The notes under the pieces: generated by a model | The model's input: only the letters and a program-made list of their open reading frames with translations | The model's database searches: none | What the model was told of the DNA's origin: nothing | Translations under genes and position numbers: made by a program | Assembly (NCBI GenBank): GCA_023974075.1 | Contig: CM043791.1 | Coordinates: forward strand, 25,549,142-25,613,141 | Direction of reading: 5' to 3' | Length of the DNA: 64,000 nucleotides | Source of the DNA: Chaenocephalus aceratus | Lineage: Eukaryota > Chordata > Actinopteri > Perciformes > Channichthyidae | Shown: positions 34,756-47,311 of the stretch, piece after piece | How positions within the stretch are numbered: the first letter of the stretch is position 1 | Layout: each line of letters starts with the position of its first letter

Positions 34756-35181
34756 ATGTCGCTCCCGGCCAAAGTGATGCGAGACGAGCTGCTGGAGAAG
34801 CGCAGCAGCGGGCTCCTCCAGCTGTGGAAGAAGAAGCGCTGCGTGCTCACCGAGGAAGGGCTGCGGCTGCACAACTGCAGAGGAGGCGGAGGGGGGGATG
34901 CTCGTAGCTCGGCATGGAGCTCCAGAGCCAAGGAGCTCCGCTTTGAGCGCATGGCCACGGTGGACTGCGTGGAATACAAGCGAGGGCTGGTGTATTTCAC
35001 CGTGGTCATGGCCACAGGGAAGGAGATAGACTTTCGATGTCCTCAGGAGGGCACGGCGTGGAACGCGGAGATCGCTTTGGCTCTGGTGCGCTATAAGAAC
35101 TTGCAGGCCGTGCAGACAGGGAGGAACAGGCACCTGTCCACAGCACACCTGGGCAGCACTGGGGAGGATGAGGAGCTCTGA
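34756..35181 (+). CDS. phlda3: Pleckstrin homology-like domain family A member 3
   Basis: A single uninterrupted coding exon of 141 aa. The product is almost entirely one PH domain (about residues 8-115), starting KRSSGLLQLWKKKRCVL, with the GKEIDFRCP segment and a final helix of the type AWNAEIALALVRYKN. A Gly run (GGGGG) sits in a loop. Human PHLDA3 is 127 aa; the loop and a longer acidic C-terminus (GEDEEL) explain the difference. The protein binds membrane phosphoinositides and competes with AKT, restraining AKT signalling and favouring apoptosis. The ATG has GGCC before it. The exon is GC-rich, unlike its surroundings, as is common for this gene. A donor (GTAAGC at 35192) follows the stop by 10 bp, so the 3' UTR is spliced to a second exon at about 36325, as in other PHLDA genes. 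Confidence 0.93.
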   Translation: MSLPAKVMRDELLEKRSSGLLQLWKKKRCVLTEEGLRLHNCRGGGGGDARSSAWSSRAKELRFERMATVDCVEYKRGLVYFTVVMATGKEIDFRCPQEGTAWNAEIALALVRYKNLQAVQTGRNRHLSTAHLGSTGEDEEL

Positions 35182-35824
35182 GCTGGTAACGGTAAGCCTT
35201 AATCGGGTGGTGATATAATCAAACGTAGCCAATAATTGGTTATTCTATTCATTACAATAAACAAGGATTGTCTTTTTGGGGGGGTGGGGCACCACAATCT
35301 CCAAAATCTGAATTGCCTTAGGTTCATCAACGTTGTGTCACTGAGATTGGCAGTAAAAAAAACAAATCAAAGAATCACCTAAACACAACAAGATACATTT
35401 CACAAAATACAGTGTTTACCAATTTGCCACCATAACCCCCAAAAAGTCCCCTTTCAGTGCAGCCGCTGACATCACCAATATGTTTTCCATCCTGTGGTTG
35501 AAGGGGTGCTAGAAACAAACAAGGTGGTGCAGTGATTGAATGGAATGAAAACACCCCCACTCTTGGGTAATGAGGTGCCACATGGCTGAGCAGTACTCAA
35601 GCCCTAAGTTAAAGGTTATTTACAAGTACCACTTTAGTGTTTATATGTTCCACTGCATATTTGAAGACGCATCAGTCTGGTCAACAGCCATACTGCACCA
35701 CAGTCGTCTTAGGACACAAACCCACTCTCACTTCAGGACATAATAACGATGCAATCTGAGCCTCACCAAAATAACATCTGCCTGCCTCTCCCTCACTAGG
35801 CAGCCAAGTCTTTTTAAACACACA

Positions 35825-35896
<72 letters not shown>

Positions 35897-36940
35897 CACC
35901 CACACATACACACAATAACTGCCTTCTCTTGTTTTTTTGTAACTAATCTAAAACAAATGGACATATGGGGCGATCAGAGGTTAGCACCCCATACATTTTT
36001 TTACAGCTTTTCCGCATGTAGAACACAGGGAGTGCCATGACATGACAACAGCGTTATTTACTGAAACTAGTGACGGAAAATCTAAAATGTTCATGAACTG
36101 AGTGTGTAAGTCTGAACTATGAGCTCACAGTCCAGGAATCCACAGCGATGATTTCTTAAGAGAGCTGCAGTAGTCAAGTGCCCAAATTAACTCAGTAGCC
36201 GTGGTAACAGTGCAACATAACTCACTACAAATACTCTTTGAAGAACACCATCAGCTGTTGCCCCTGTGTCAGATATATAAAGTTAGAATTAAATATTAAA
36301 ATACACTTTTCTCTTTTCCTCCAGCCTTTCTACGTCATGGTAGTGAACCAATCAGCGTTGAGAATGGTCGAAAATACCAGATCCATCTGATTGATCCTGT
36401 GGTGCAAGGCATGATGGGATGTACAATACTGCCATCAGTGAATGTGGATTAAAGGACCAGGAACCGCCGTCACAGACACTCTTCTAGTCTTCTTAAATGT
36501 GCTTATTCACGCTGTCTTACAAAGCCTAGGAATCTGATATATTGTAAGCATTGAAAAAACCTCATTGACTGAGGTCCTGCCTAAGGAAAAGATGGCAGAC
36601 AGAAACTGTGTAGCTGGGACACTTTTTGCCCTTGTGCCTTGATGTTTCCAAATATCTTCCATTTTGGACATCATTTGCCAATGTTTTCCAACGTTGTTGA
36701 AAAAGGAGTCACTTTATTTTTTCAGTGTTGCTTTCGATAGAAACATATCGCTGAGTTACTGGCTTTGAAACTGTTTGTTATAGACTGAACAGATCTGCAT
36801 GCTATTTCTTAAGTTGAACATGAAGTACAAATATTTTGCTTATATTCATTGCACATTGTATTCTATATATTTGCTGAAGCCATGTACAGTATTACCATAT
36901 AATCTTAAAAAGATTAAATACATTTGTGTCTGTAATCCTG
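35182..36940 (+). other. phlda3: phlda3 3' UTR intron and second exon
   Basis: The intron runs 35192-36324 (GTAAGC donor; TTTTCCTCCAG acceptor) and contains a (CA)n tract at 35818-35893. The non-coding second exon starts at 36325. ATTAAA at 36913-36918 is a possible poly(A) signal, giving a 3' UTR exon of about 600 bp. The exact end is not known. Confidence 0.55.
35818..35893. repeat. (CA)n microsatellite
   Basis: About 38 CA units with a single TA interruption, inside the phlda3 3' UTR intron. Confidence 0.95.
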
Positions 36941-37500
36941 AAGTCTTTCTATTTTTAAACAATGCTTCAGTTCTCTACACAAGAACATTACGAGAGCTAA
37001 ACAGTCAGCTGCAATTTATTTTAGGTCCACAACATTAATTGCTAAGCTCATCTGTTTCCAGTTGTGGTGTAACCTTGCTGTTAAAGCCTCTGGAAAAAAA
37101 CACACATCCCCATTCCCCAGACACAAACACACACTCTGGGACAGTGCTGTCTTGTGTGTGTGCTGAAGTCAGGACACCTTTTGTTCAAAACAGTATGGAG
37201 GACTAATGCGAAGCACAGTGAGCCTGAGGCATGTGCACACAAACATCCACCCACACATACGTAGTCACCTACAGAAGTCTTATGTGCACACCCAGCAGAA
37301 CATTTAGCATCAGCAGACTCTCATTAGCGAGGCCTAGTATATATTGTTCGTATAGCAGTGTGTTTGTGAGTTGTGTGTGGCTCTGGGGCTCTGTGCAGGT
37401 CGGGAATAAAGGTTTGATTGTGTAGCGACTTCTCGCATTACTGTGGAAAACCCCAGAGCTAGCCACACGGTATGAGTCAGCAAAGGGACCAGGAGCACTG
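36941..37500. other. Intergenic, no gene recognised
   Basis: Spacer between phlda3 and the first GT-flanked repeat. Nothing was supported on either strand. Confidence 0.45.
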
Positions 37501-37528
37501 CAAGGATACACCCAGTGATGGATCATCG

Positions 37529-37530
<2 letters not shown>

Positions 37531-37577
<47 letters not shown>

Positions 37578-37592
37578 TGTGTGTGTGTGGGT

Positions 37593-37623
<31 letters not shown>

Positions 37624-37904
37624 GTCTAGCATTACTATACTTGTGGGGACCTAAATCTGTTTACATAGTCACGTGTGGGGACTGGCTTCCCTTATGGGGA
37701 CAAATTGGAGGTCCCCATGAGGAGAATCATTAATTTTAGGGTGAAGACTTGGTTAGGTTTAGGATTAGGGTAAGGGTAAGGTTAAGGGTAAGGGTAAGGG
37801 TAAGGGTTAGGGTTAGGCATGTGTTGGTTATGGTTAAGGTTAGGATAAGTCTCCAGGAAATACATGTAAGTCAATGTAATGTCCCCTGAAGTGATGTATA
37901 CATG

Positions 37905-37964
<60 letters not shown>

Positions 37965-37996
37965 GCGAGCGCGTGTGTGTGTGTGTGTGTGTGTGT
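37531..37996 (+). repeat. GT-flanked dispersed repeat, copy A
   Basis: A core of about 286 bp (37623-37908) lies between two GT microsatellites (37531-37622 and 37909-37996). The core has 'tagcattactatacttgtgg', a GGGGACC/GGTCCCC inverted pair, and a run of TTAGGG-like and TAAGGG units at about 37764-37817. Copy B at 41991-42397 shares the core at high identity. Such GT-bounded units with telomere-like minisatellites recur in fish genomes; the class is not known to me. Confidence 0.85.
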
Positions 37997-39300
37997 TACT
38001 TTATTTGAAGGAGATCTATGGAAGAGTGTGAGGTAGTGGTTATGTGCAATGTGTCCTTAAAGTCCAGTCCTTCAGAGTGTGTGCTCACACTCCTCAGTGG
38101 AATGCCCTCTCTAAACATCATAACTTTTTATCCAGGGTGTCTGGTCTTCTCTGCTGATAAACACACAGACATTGACCTGCAATTTTTATAAACAAAGTCC
38201 TAGAACATGAGCTTATCTAGAGTTGGATGAGTATTAGTCGGAAAAGGAGAGACATTAAGTCAAAAAGAAAAGTAATTTGATCAGTCCTTGTAAAAGAGGA
38301 AGGTGTGTGTGTGCATACTTCTTAAACAAGGCCCAAAATACAACTTCAAAAATGTTTACCAGTTTTTTCTCAGGCTCTACCAAATTAAGCTGCTGTGTGA
38401 GTGTTAAACCACTAGAGGTCTGTCTTTATCCTGCCATGAGAAAAAAATCGTTCTACACACTGTTGATTGGGTTTGTGTGTGTGTCTCATGTGCAGGTCGC
38501 TGCTTTTTTTATTGATATTTTCTGTCCTGTGTATCTAATATGTTTGTATGTTATACTTTAAGTTGTATTCCCTTCAATCCACTGACACATACTTTACAAG
38601 ATACTGTATAAACCTTACATACCATAACACAGTGTGAAATGCATCTTCCTTTTTCTTTTCTTATAAGGTTATTGGACTTTGTTGAACCCTGATCTGTGTG
38701 TCTCTTATTGTATAGATGCAACAAATATGGATATGGAAATTGTTCACTGCCCCACACTAAAATATGGAAAGCTATCATGACATGTGTAGCACAATTGAAG
38801 TAGGAAAACATCACAAAGTGGCCATAGGCTACGCCCTTGAACTAAAAACCCAAACAAATGAATAAATCCACCACAATGGCATTGCAATATCAAACTCTAT
38901 TCATGTGTGGATGTTACGATCTTATCAGCCTTTTTAATGGTATCAGTCAAATTATGATTTAACATTCAATTTGATTTAATTTGTGAATTTTACTTTTAGA
39001 TAAATCATGAGCATTTAGTTTGGTCTGTTCTACCTCTATGTAGGCCTACACAAGCATAACGCTTGTAAACACACGTGTTACAAAATCAGAAAACTACAAA
39101 ACTGAAATTCAGGTGCTTTCACCTGCCAGGGACCCCATTTTTTGTATTTTGAACCTCCATGATGCAGCTACCCTTTTGTTTCCATTTGGATTACAGATGT
39201 TGCACTGAAGTTTCATTTTGTCTGTCAAGAGAGTCTGTCAACATCAGGCAAATGTTGCCAATGGCCTCCCTGCAAGCATGTCTAGCATTTTGATCTGTCC
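37997..39300. other. Intergenic, no gene recognised
   Basis: No exon or RNA gene was seen on either strand in this AT-rich stretch. Confidence 0.45.
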
Positions 39301-39306
39301 TTCGAG

Positions 39307-39975
39307 GTTTAGAGTCAACAGCCATGCCAGCAGCTCTGGGAGGCTGCAGTACAGGGCCCAGCAATGCAACAGCTAAATGCTAATGTGCACGTGCTGACAT
39401 GCTCACATAACAATGTTAACATGCTCATGTTTAGCAGGCAGTATATTTGCCATACTGGCCATCTTAGTTTAATGTGTTAGTGTGCTAACATTTGCTAATT
39501 AGCGCTAATTAACAATGTGAACAGCTGAGGCTGATGGGGAGTGTCTTTAATATTGCAGGTATTTATTTATAAACCAAAGTTTTGGACAAAGTAAAAATGT
39601 AATCTGATTATCAGGGGGTCATAAATGTTATAAGAATTCATCCTGCGGGGGTAAAGGCATTTGACTCAAAACCAGAAAAAACAACATCACCATGGTGCTA
39701 GAGCCAAAGTCATGTTATCATCACATTTTTGTGATTAATCATCTGGGAATCATGCATGTCTGTGCAAACTTCAATGCCAATCCACAAATAGATGCCAAGG
39801 CATTTTACTAAACAACAAAAATATGTTGGGGTCAGTGGAAAAAGTAATGGGGATTAGAATGTCTGTACAAAATGTCATGGCGCTCCTTGAAATAGCTGTG
39901 GAGATATTACAGAAAGCACAAATTCGGTGAACCAGCAGACCAAAGTTAATATTCATAAAGCCGCTACTGTGGCTA
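39307..39975. repeat. Unclassified dispersed fish repeat, copy 1
   Basis: It contains 'agagtcaacagccatgccag', serial 'gctaaatgctaatgtg' / 'catgctcatgtttagcaggc' motifs, 'gctgaggctgatggg', and 'tcatggc...gagatattacag'. I recognise this as a common dispersed repeat in teleost introns and intergenic DNA. A second, broken copy lies at 51227-52015. No transposase or reverse transcriptase coding is visible. Confidence 0.6.
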
Positions 39976-40136
39976 AAAGTACTGTATAACAACAAAAACG
40001 ACACCTAATATTCCATAGCACAGGGGTCACTTTCTTCTAAAGCCTCTAATTGAAATCCTTATTGTGTACGCTTTTTGCCCGACCTTATTCAGTGTCAATT
40101 CCGCTTCCAGACAATCTTTGTCATTAAAACGTCTAC

Positions 40137-40231
40137 CTTTAGCTCCTGATCTGAGTTGGCTTCATCACTCTTGTGTCGTGCGAAGGTCAAATCTCCAGGC
40201 TGTAACTGCTGGGCCCGGGTTAACAATGAAT
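40137..40231 (-). CDS. Possible isolated minus-strand coding exon
   Basis: A 95-bp segment is preceded by a good acceptor (TTTGTCTCTCACAG) and followed by a weaker donor (AAAG/GTAGAC). Only one of the three frames is open. It completes a codon with AT and then reads SLLTRAQQLQPGDLTFARHK followed by SDEANSDQELK, a soluble, coding-like composition. I do not recognise the family and found no neighbouring exon on this strand. It could be an exon of a long gene whose other parts lie elsewhere, or a chance open segment. Confidence 0.3.
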
Positions 40232-40239
40232 CTGTGAGA

Positions 40240-41988
40240 GACAAATGGAAACAGCGAGATTAGACAGTAAGAGAGATGGGGTTTACTAATTATAGCCTCC
40301 ACTAACAAAACAGAAAGAGAGAGTGAGGGGTGCAGTTAAATAGAGGGCTTCATCTCTTATCTGAGTTCTGCCTCTGCTGCCGTCGCATCTTTCTCTCTCC
40401 CGCTTCTGACACAGGTAAGTTCCATTGATAGTGCATTCTGTAAAGCTTTTCAGGTGTGTTTTTAAGTCTTTTATTTCCTTCTGTGCATGAATGGTACACA
40501 GACTTAATGGATGGCCATTGTATGTGTGGTACAACCATTTACCTGTAGAAAATGTCAACACTTATCCAAGTTTCGTTTAATGGTTTATGCAATGGAAGTC
40601 TAATCTAGCAGGAAGATCAGTAAACAGGAATACATGCAAATAAAGTAAACAGGGATATTGGTAGATTGCTATAACGTTGATGTTGCTTGTCTTCATCCTT
40701 TTGGCTGTGGCTGCATCTAACCAATAAGTGCATTAGCCAGAACAATTATGAATTGAAATAACAGAAACAGGTCCATTTATATCTGTAGACTCTCTGTTCA
40801 AATCTGATGCTTACTAGAATTGTTCAGAGCATTTTGGGTGTGTTTTTCTTTGCATTGCCAAGTTGGCTGCACCACAGAGGCTCTTCCACGAGTTACTGGC
40901 AGTTAATCCCTGATCCGGGCTGGGCACCCCAAAGCACAATCAGCCTCCACAGCTGTCCATCAGATGTCCCCTAGTCTATTTGGGGAGACAGGCCACTCTA
41001 AATTCCTCTCTCTGAGATAATCCCGAGTAGAAAGATGGGGATGAGAGACGGGAGAGATGGATGAGGATCGCTATCAGTCTGGAATTTTCCTAATCCGCTG
41101 GAGCAGTGTCCTCTCAATATATTTTACCCTCTGTAGACAATATTTCACAAGCCAAACTATCTAAATTAATTTGAAAGACTGTTCAACAATAAGTCTTGAT
41201 CCTAGTCAAGTTTATTGAATGTTTTATGCACCACAAAGAAATTGTGTTGAGGTGGATATAAGTATCAGAAGCGGTAAAGCTATAGCATTAATACTACACT
41301 TTAAGCTTGATGCCGGGATTAGTAGTTCCCATCGTTTTGGTCGGATGTGCTGCTGCTATTTCTTTCATTTAACCTACATTTTACCTTATTTTAACCTTTC
41401 CCCTTGTTTAGTGGATCCATTGGTTGGACCTATTGTTTGTAAACTTGTATCTTATATCTTTACCTAATATTTAACCCTTACTTTTAGCGTATTCTTTTTA
41501 GCCAACACTCTTCGCTTATGTATATCAATAACTTTAAAATATTGATTTTATCTATCTACTATCTTTAACCAAACTGTTTAATTTTGCCTGATTTCTAATC
41601 AGCGTTCATACTCTCAACATGCGGTGTTCAGGTGTTACAGTTGACTCAATATTGATGTATTTGTTTTAATTTGTAACTGTAATATATATATTTTTTTCTA
41701 GTTAGTAAATTAGTCCTGAACTACTCGTCAATCTTTCTCCAATGCAACTCTACAAGAAACCCTTGGCTGACTGTGACTATAATTGTTCTGAAACATGCAG
41801 CAATTAGTTTTGTGAAACATGAAAAGGGGAGGTCACACAATAAAGTGTAGAGTAGAAGTCAGTGTGTAGTTTAGTATGATTAGCCTGCTGACAGCTTACT
41901 TACATTTCAACATACTTCACATGAAGACAGAGCGCTAATGGGAAATTATCTCCAAAGGCTGATGAATAAACATTGACAACTGTTCATC

Positions 41989-41990
<2 letters not shown>
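40240..41990. other. Upstream region of tnni1, no exon confirmed
   Basis: tnni1 coding begins 19 nt inside an exon with an acceptor at 42427, so a non-coding first exon must lie upstream, probably here. The sequence gives no clear promoter or first exon that I could fix. No other feature was seen. Confidence 0.4.
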
Positions 41991-42398
<408 letters not shown>

Positions 42399-42427
42399 CA
42401 TTCTAATCTCATCTGTCTCCCCTTCAG

Positions 42428-44087
42428 TGAGGTCTCATCAGCAGGATGCCTGAGCACGTGTGAGTAATCAGGCTTTATGGTCTTATTTTAGACACAATTA
42501 CAAAACAAATATTTCTGAGCTTGGTTAAGGATTAATCTTTGGTTTTAACTTTCACTTTAATTATTTTCCCATTTTCTTTTACAGACAAGAGGTAAGACCA
42601 GTTGTATCACCAACTATCTAAGTATTTCTGAATGCTAAAACTAGTAGAAACAATTCAGTCAATGACATTTTAAGCTGCAAGTGAATATTTAACATTTTAA
42701 TTTGCAATGTCCTGAAATACCCTCTATCTAGAGGAAGCCGAAGATCTCCGCTTCAAGGAAGTTGATGCTCAAGGTAAGAGGGATCAGAGATCAAGTAATA
42801 CATGTGTTTGACCACAAGGGAGCAGCAGAGTTGCAATTTTCGAATGTAACAAATAAATCTGAATATCCAGAGTATGTGCTGAAAGTCCTAAATGTTTCAA
42901 AACATGATGTGCTGATGTGCTTTAGCAGGGAAAATGTTAGAGGTGTCTGTATGACAGAACCATACTGTATGTTGATTCCTATTTGTGCAGAGTATGATGG
43001 TGGCAAAGGCCAAGGAGGAATTGGAACAGGAAGTTGTTGTCAAAGAGGAGGAGAAACAGAACTATCTGTCAGAGAGAGCTCCTCCGCTGAACACCAGCGG
43101 CCTGAGCCTCGGACAGCTACAGGTGACTTGTCAGCAAATTCCACAAATTCTCCCACATCCATTTTCATTCTTTACTCCCTCCACTGGCTCTTTCATAATT
43201 CAAATCCAGTAAAAGCCGATAAAGACTGATTCACTTACAAAGCTGCTTCCTCTACAGATCTTCAAACACCAATACACGTAAAAAAAGATGATATCCTGCA
43301 ACTAAAACTGGTGTCTGGTTGCGGTGGTGGCCACTTTCATATAAAACATATTTTGAACGTTGGTTGTTTTATGTGTGTATAAGTACAGGAACTCTGCAGA
43401 GATCTCCATGCCAAAATAGATGTGGTGGATGAGGAGCGATACGACATTGAAGCCAAAGTGACGCTCAACAAACGGGAGGTACACATCACTTCTTCTTCCC
43501 ATTTCCATGTGCTTTGGGCAGAACTGGAAACGTGAAGATCATATAATTTAGCAGAACTGTAACCATGTGAAAATCCTAAAGTACTAACTGTAATTACCTT
43601 TCAATTATTTGTTCTTGGTTCAGATCAAAGACCTGAACCTCAAGGTTTTGGACCTCAGGGGGAAATTCAAGAGACCTAGTCTTCGCCGTGTTCGGGTGTC
43701 TGCTGACGCCATCCTTCGCTCGCTGCTGGGCTCTAAGCACAAAGTCTCCATGGACCTCCGGGCTAACCTCAAATCTGTGAAGAAAGAGGACACTGAGAAG
43801 GTGTGTGCAGAGGGAAACAAAAGCATACAAGGCATCTTACTGTTTCTGATACACATGATGTCAGCACAGAAAGTGCCATTGAACACCTTAAAAGTGTGTT
43901 CATGTGTGTGTAAAGGGTGTGTTTGAGATACGGAGCAGTAGGCCAGTGCAGGGCGGCAACCATGTGTGAGAGGAGGTACGATAAGACAATGATGCCATTG
44001 TGCACAGAAGAGTAGCTTCTGGGAACAGTTCTGCTCCATAGTCAGGGTGTGTGTGTGTACTTGTGCAGATTACCCAGTGCTGGTGTG

Positions 44088-44176
<89 letters not shown>

Positions 44177-44463
44177 CTGCATGGATATGTGTGTCTCTGA
44201 GTGAATTAGGTGATGTAAACCAGTTATACTACCACAGTAATCTCAGGGGATTTCCAGGTGACAACATAGGCCTCAAAGGCTTAGACACAACAATGATGAG
44301 AAGAGTTCCTGACCCTGCTCTAACTCACAGTCTCTAACAATCTAATGTAATCTGTCTACAGAAGAGGCCAGTAGAGGACAGCGACTGGAGGAAGAATGTG
44401 GAGGCCATGTCAGGGATGGAGGGAAGGAAGAAGATGTTTGATGCTGCTAAGGGTCCTGCTTAG
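42428..44463 (+). CDS. tnni1: Troponin I, slow skeletal type
   Basis: Exons are 42428-42459 (ATG at 42446), 42585-42591, 42732-42773, 42991-43122, 43389-43478, 43624-43800 and 44362-44463. They give 187 aa, the human TNNI1 length. The product has the N-terminal [15 protein letters not shown] troponin C-binding segment, the troponin T-binding coiled coil (about 50-100, including [12 protein letters not shown]), the inhibitory segment [14 protein letters not shown] (about 108-121) that holds actin off, the switch region, [20 protein letters not shown], and the C-terminal [20 protein letters not shown]. There is no cardiac-type N-terminal extension. Troponin I inhibits actomyosin ATPase on the thin filament until calcium-bound troponin C removes it. 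The second exon is only 7 bp. Fish have several tnni1 paralogues; linkage to phlda3 and lad1 supports the orthologue of TNNI1. Confidence 0.95.
44092..44175. repeat. (GT)n microsatellite in tnni1 intron
   Basis: A pure GT run of about 84 bp in the last tnni1 intron. Confidence 0.95.
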
Positions 44464-44825
44464 TGAACCCAGGCGGCATCTGAATCAATTATATATCCAG
44501 TATATTGCAGATTATGCATTTCTCTTTAATGCTTTTCATTTAGTGTATGCTTATTTAGTTAATGCTCCCTGAAAGATTTTCCACACTTTCCTTAACTGTT
44601 TGATGTTCAGTAATAAGGTGTTAAAATACATGTAACTATGTGCCATGTGCAATTATTTGTGATTTTTCTCATAACTGGTATTGAACTTGTACCCCATAGA
44701 TTTAAAAGCTTAGTTCATTCCCAGATCTCCTGCATATTTGTAAGTTAAAAAAGGCTGCTTGTATCTTTAGATGCAGATGTGGATACTATTGTCAACATTT
44801 TGTATAGCCATTAATACAATGGCCA

Positions 44826-44831
44826 AATAAA
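44826..44831 (+). terminator. tnni1 poly(A) signal
   Basis: AATAAA 363 bp downstream of the tnni1 stop codon; the first canonical signal in the 3' flank. Confidence 0.6.
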
Positions 44832-45530
44832 CCTGCAGCTTTGATGATCTTGCTTGGTGAAAAGCTGTAAGTGAAGGCTATAGATTAATGAACTGTAAAC
44901 AAATAATATTTCCAGTGTAAATGTGTGCACAATGAACAATGGCTTCCTTAATAAAATACAACTATGGGAATCTTCTCCCTTGCAAGGTGATAGTCTCCTT
45001 GTCCGCTTAAGATTAATTATAATTCCTTTGAAGATCCCCTGACTTTTCATGGCACAGTGCACATGTAGTGAAATATGAGTCAGACTCCAAGAAATTGACT
45101 TCTGAGGCACTTCTTTGAGACAGCATATTTCTACCGATGAGCATGTTTCTGTAGCTGTCCACACCAGCAACCTGTTGAACAGTCATCTTTAGGCGCTGTC
45201 TGTTTTGCATGATCATAAAGCACATCCTGGAAAGTGCTTCCATAATGGTGCTTTAGTCATTATCGCCTTATCATGCTGTATGCAAAGAGCCTGCAGTAAT
45301 CGTGTATCGTTTAATATTTTTTGTTTCTCTATGAGCACTGCAGCAACACACACCTTAGTCTACACACAAAGACAGCACTGATGCATGCATGATGACATGT
45401 AAACTAACCCCGTCAGATAGCATTTTAATGTTCCGAGCTTTAAGCCTTTTCCAAAGAGGAGTGAAGCAGGTTCATACTCGCCCAAGCAGCCCCAACAAAG
45501 GATCTGTATTCCACCAAGAGCAACACGTTA
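44832..45530. other. Intergenic, no gene recognised
   Basis: Spacer between tnni1 and the repeat nest. No supported exon on either strand. Confidence 0.45.
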
Positions 45531-46898
45531 TCTATAATTTAGTGAGAATGCTGACACAGCATTCCAACTATCTGTTATGCTACGCACATAATTATTTATT
45601 ATAATAAATAAAGAAGCGCTGCTTCTCCTCCCACATTGAACATCGCAGAAACTCCGTTCAAACATCAAAACGTTCAGCTCGGTCGGAAATCAATGGGTAT
45701 TTCTTTTATCCTTCACAACTTTCATAATTCCAGAGATACATCCCATAATACATCCCATTTTTAACATGGAAGTCAATGGACAACTGTTCAGACTTCAACA
45801 ATCTTCCTGCAACTTCAACTGCTAACTGCTCCTTCTTCAACTGCTAACTGCTCCTTCATACTTTCACTCAGAAACCTCATTCCAACTTTAAAATGTCACA
45901 CATATTTCTGACATTATTCGTGTAACACAACTTTAAATCTGATTCTTACTTTTAGAGATATTAAACATTTTTCAGACCTTGGTAAAGAGGCCTTCTTCAG
46001 ATTTTAGAATGCGTGATGTCACAGCTAGAGTGGAGGACAGATTGAATTTTGCCTTCATATTTTATTTTTAAACCTGCCATAATTCCCAAACTCTACATTC
46101 CTGAGACATAATTTCTCATGACAAACGTAGGAAAACATCTCGTAGCTTGAAAGATAAAAAAATAAAGCAAAATAATTAAACAAAATGCCTCTTGAGAGCA
46201 TGAAGTGACAAAATCTTTCAACATGTCTCCATTAAACTCCATTGTAAGTTCAGCCTCAACTTTCCCCACCACAGCAGCCGCACACCTTTAGTTAAACTGC
46301 CAAAAAGGCCACATTATTAACCCGAAAGTACACTTCAGATACTCAAGTTCCTTGACATGCTTCACGCTTTGAAATTTCACCGATATCTGTTACGGTTCTT
46401 CAACAAAACGTTCACATGTAACAGGTTTATCTCTCATTCAGAACAATGAAAATGCTTTCCTCTCACTGATCACCATGGAAACCTTTGATCTCTGGACACG
46501 TCGTTAGCTCAAATATAAACACCTGTGTCATGGAACACGATGATGTCATAACTCTAATTGACATAATTAGAGCAGCAGACTAATGACGTGGTCACTGGAG
46601 TTTAACAGACTGTCTCAGCCTATTATTTTCCATCCGATGGAGACTTCATACTGACTTCAACATGTTCCACATATTTTAGACATTATTGGTGACGTATGCT
46701 TTTAGTTCTAAAGTTTTCCGTTCAAATATTCTGCTGCTTTTTCAAGCATTTAGACTTTTATTTTCTTGTTCTTATTTCACATTCAAGGCCCCTCTATTCA
46801 TGAACCCTTTAAAGTACTCAGCCACACCACTTATATACCACGTGCTATGTCAGTTAATCTTTTAAATACAAGGTTGCTTGTTTGATTCATATGAAACC

Positions 46899-47261
46899 CC
46901 CTAGGGCAGTGCTTCTCAAAGTGTGGTCCGCGGACCACTGGTGGTCCGTGAGCGCCCCCTAGTGGTCCGTGAGTATATTGGTAACATTTCACATTTGAAA
47001 TAAATTAATTAATTTGAGTTTTCCGCACTCTCGCGGGAATATCTCCGCAATGGAACGAGCTTAAGTTTCACTTTCAATTGCATGATATAGCCCAGATAAA
47101 CACCTTCATCACACATGTTGCCACTTGTTTGTACCATTTTCAGGCAATTTGTAAAAAACGATGTGTTTTTGGATATGTGTGGAGTTAGGTGGTCCGCGAG
47201 TGTTTTTTTATTGGTTAAGTGGTCCTTGGTATGAAAAAGTTTGAGAAACACTGCCCTAGGG
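46899..47261. mobile_element. hAT-like MITE with 8-bp target-site duplication
   Basis: The 347-bp element (46907-47253) begins CAGTGCTTCTCAAA and ends TTTGAGAAACACTG, typical hAT terminal repeats. It is flanked by a perfect 8-bp duplication, CCCTAGGG, at 46899-46906 and 47254-47261. Internal GGTCCGCGGACC and repeated 'gtggtccg' motifs are present. There is no transposase. Confidence 0.93.
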
Positions 47262-47311
47262 GACATGGAGAAGGAAAAAAAAAGTATTTGAAAAAAAGAT
47301 ATCGAGATATC

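Noticed and set aside
37764..37817. TTAGGG/TAAGGG run as an interstitial telomere or chromosome fusion scar
   Set aside because: The units are degenerate, and the same core recurs at 42174-42210 within the same GT-flanked repeat, so they belong to a dispersed element.
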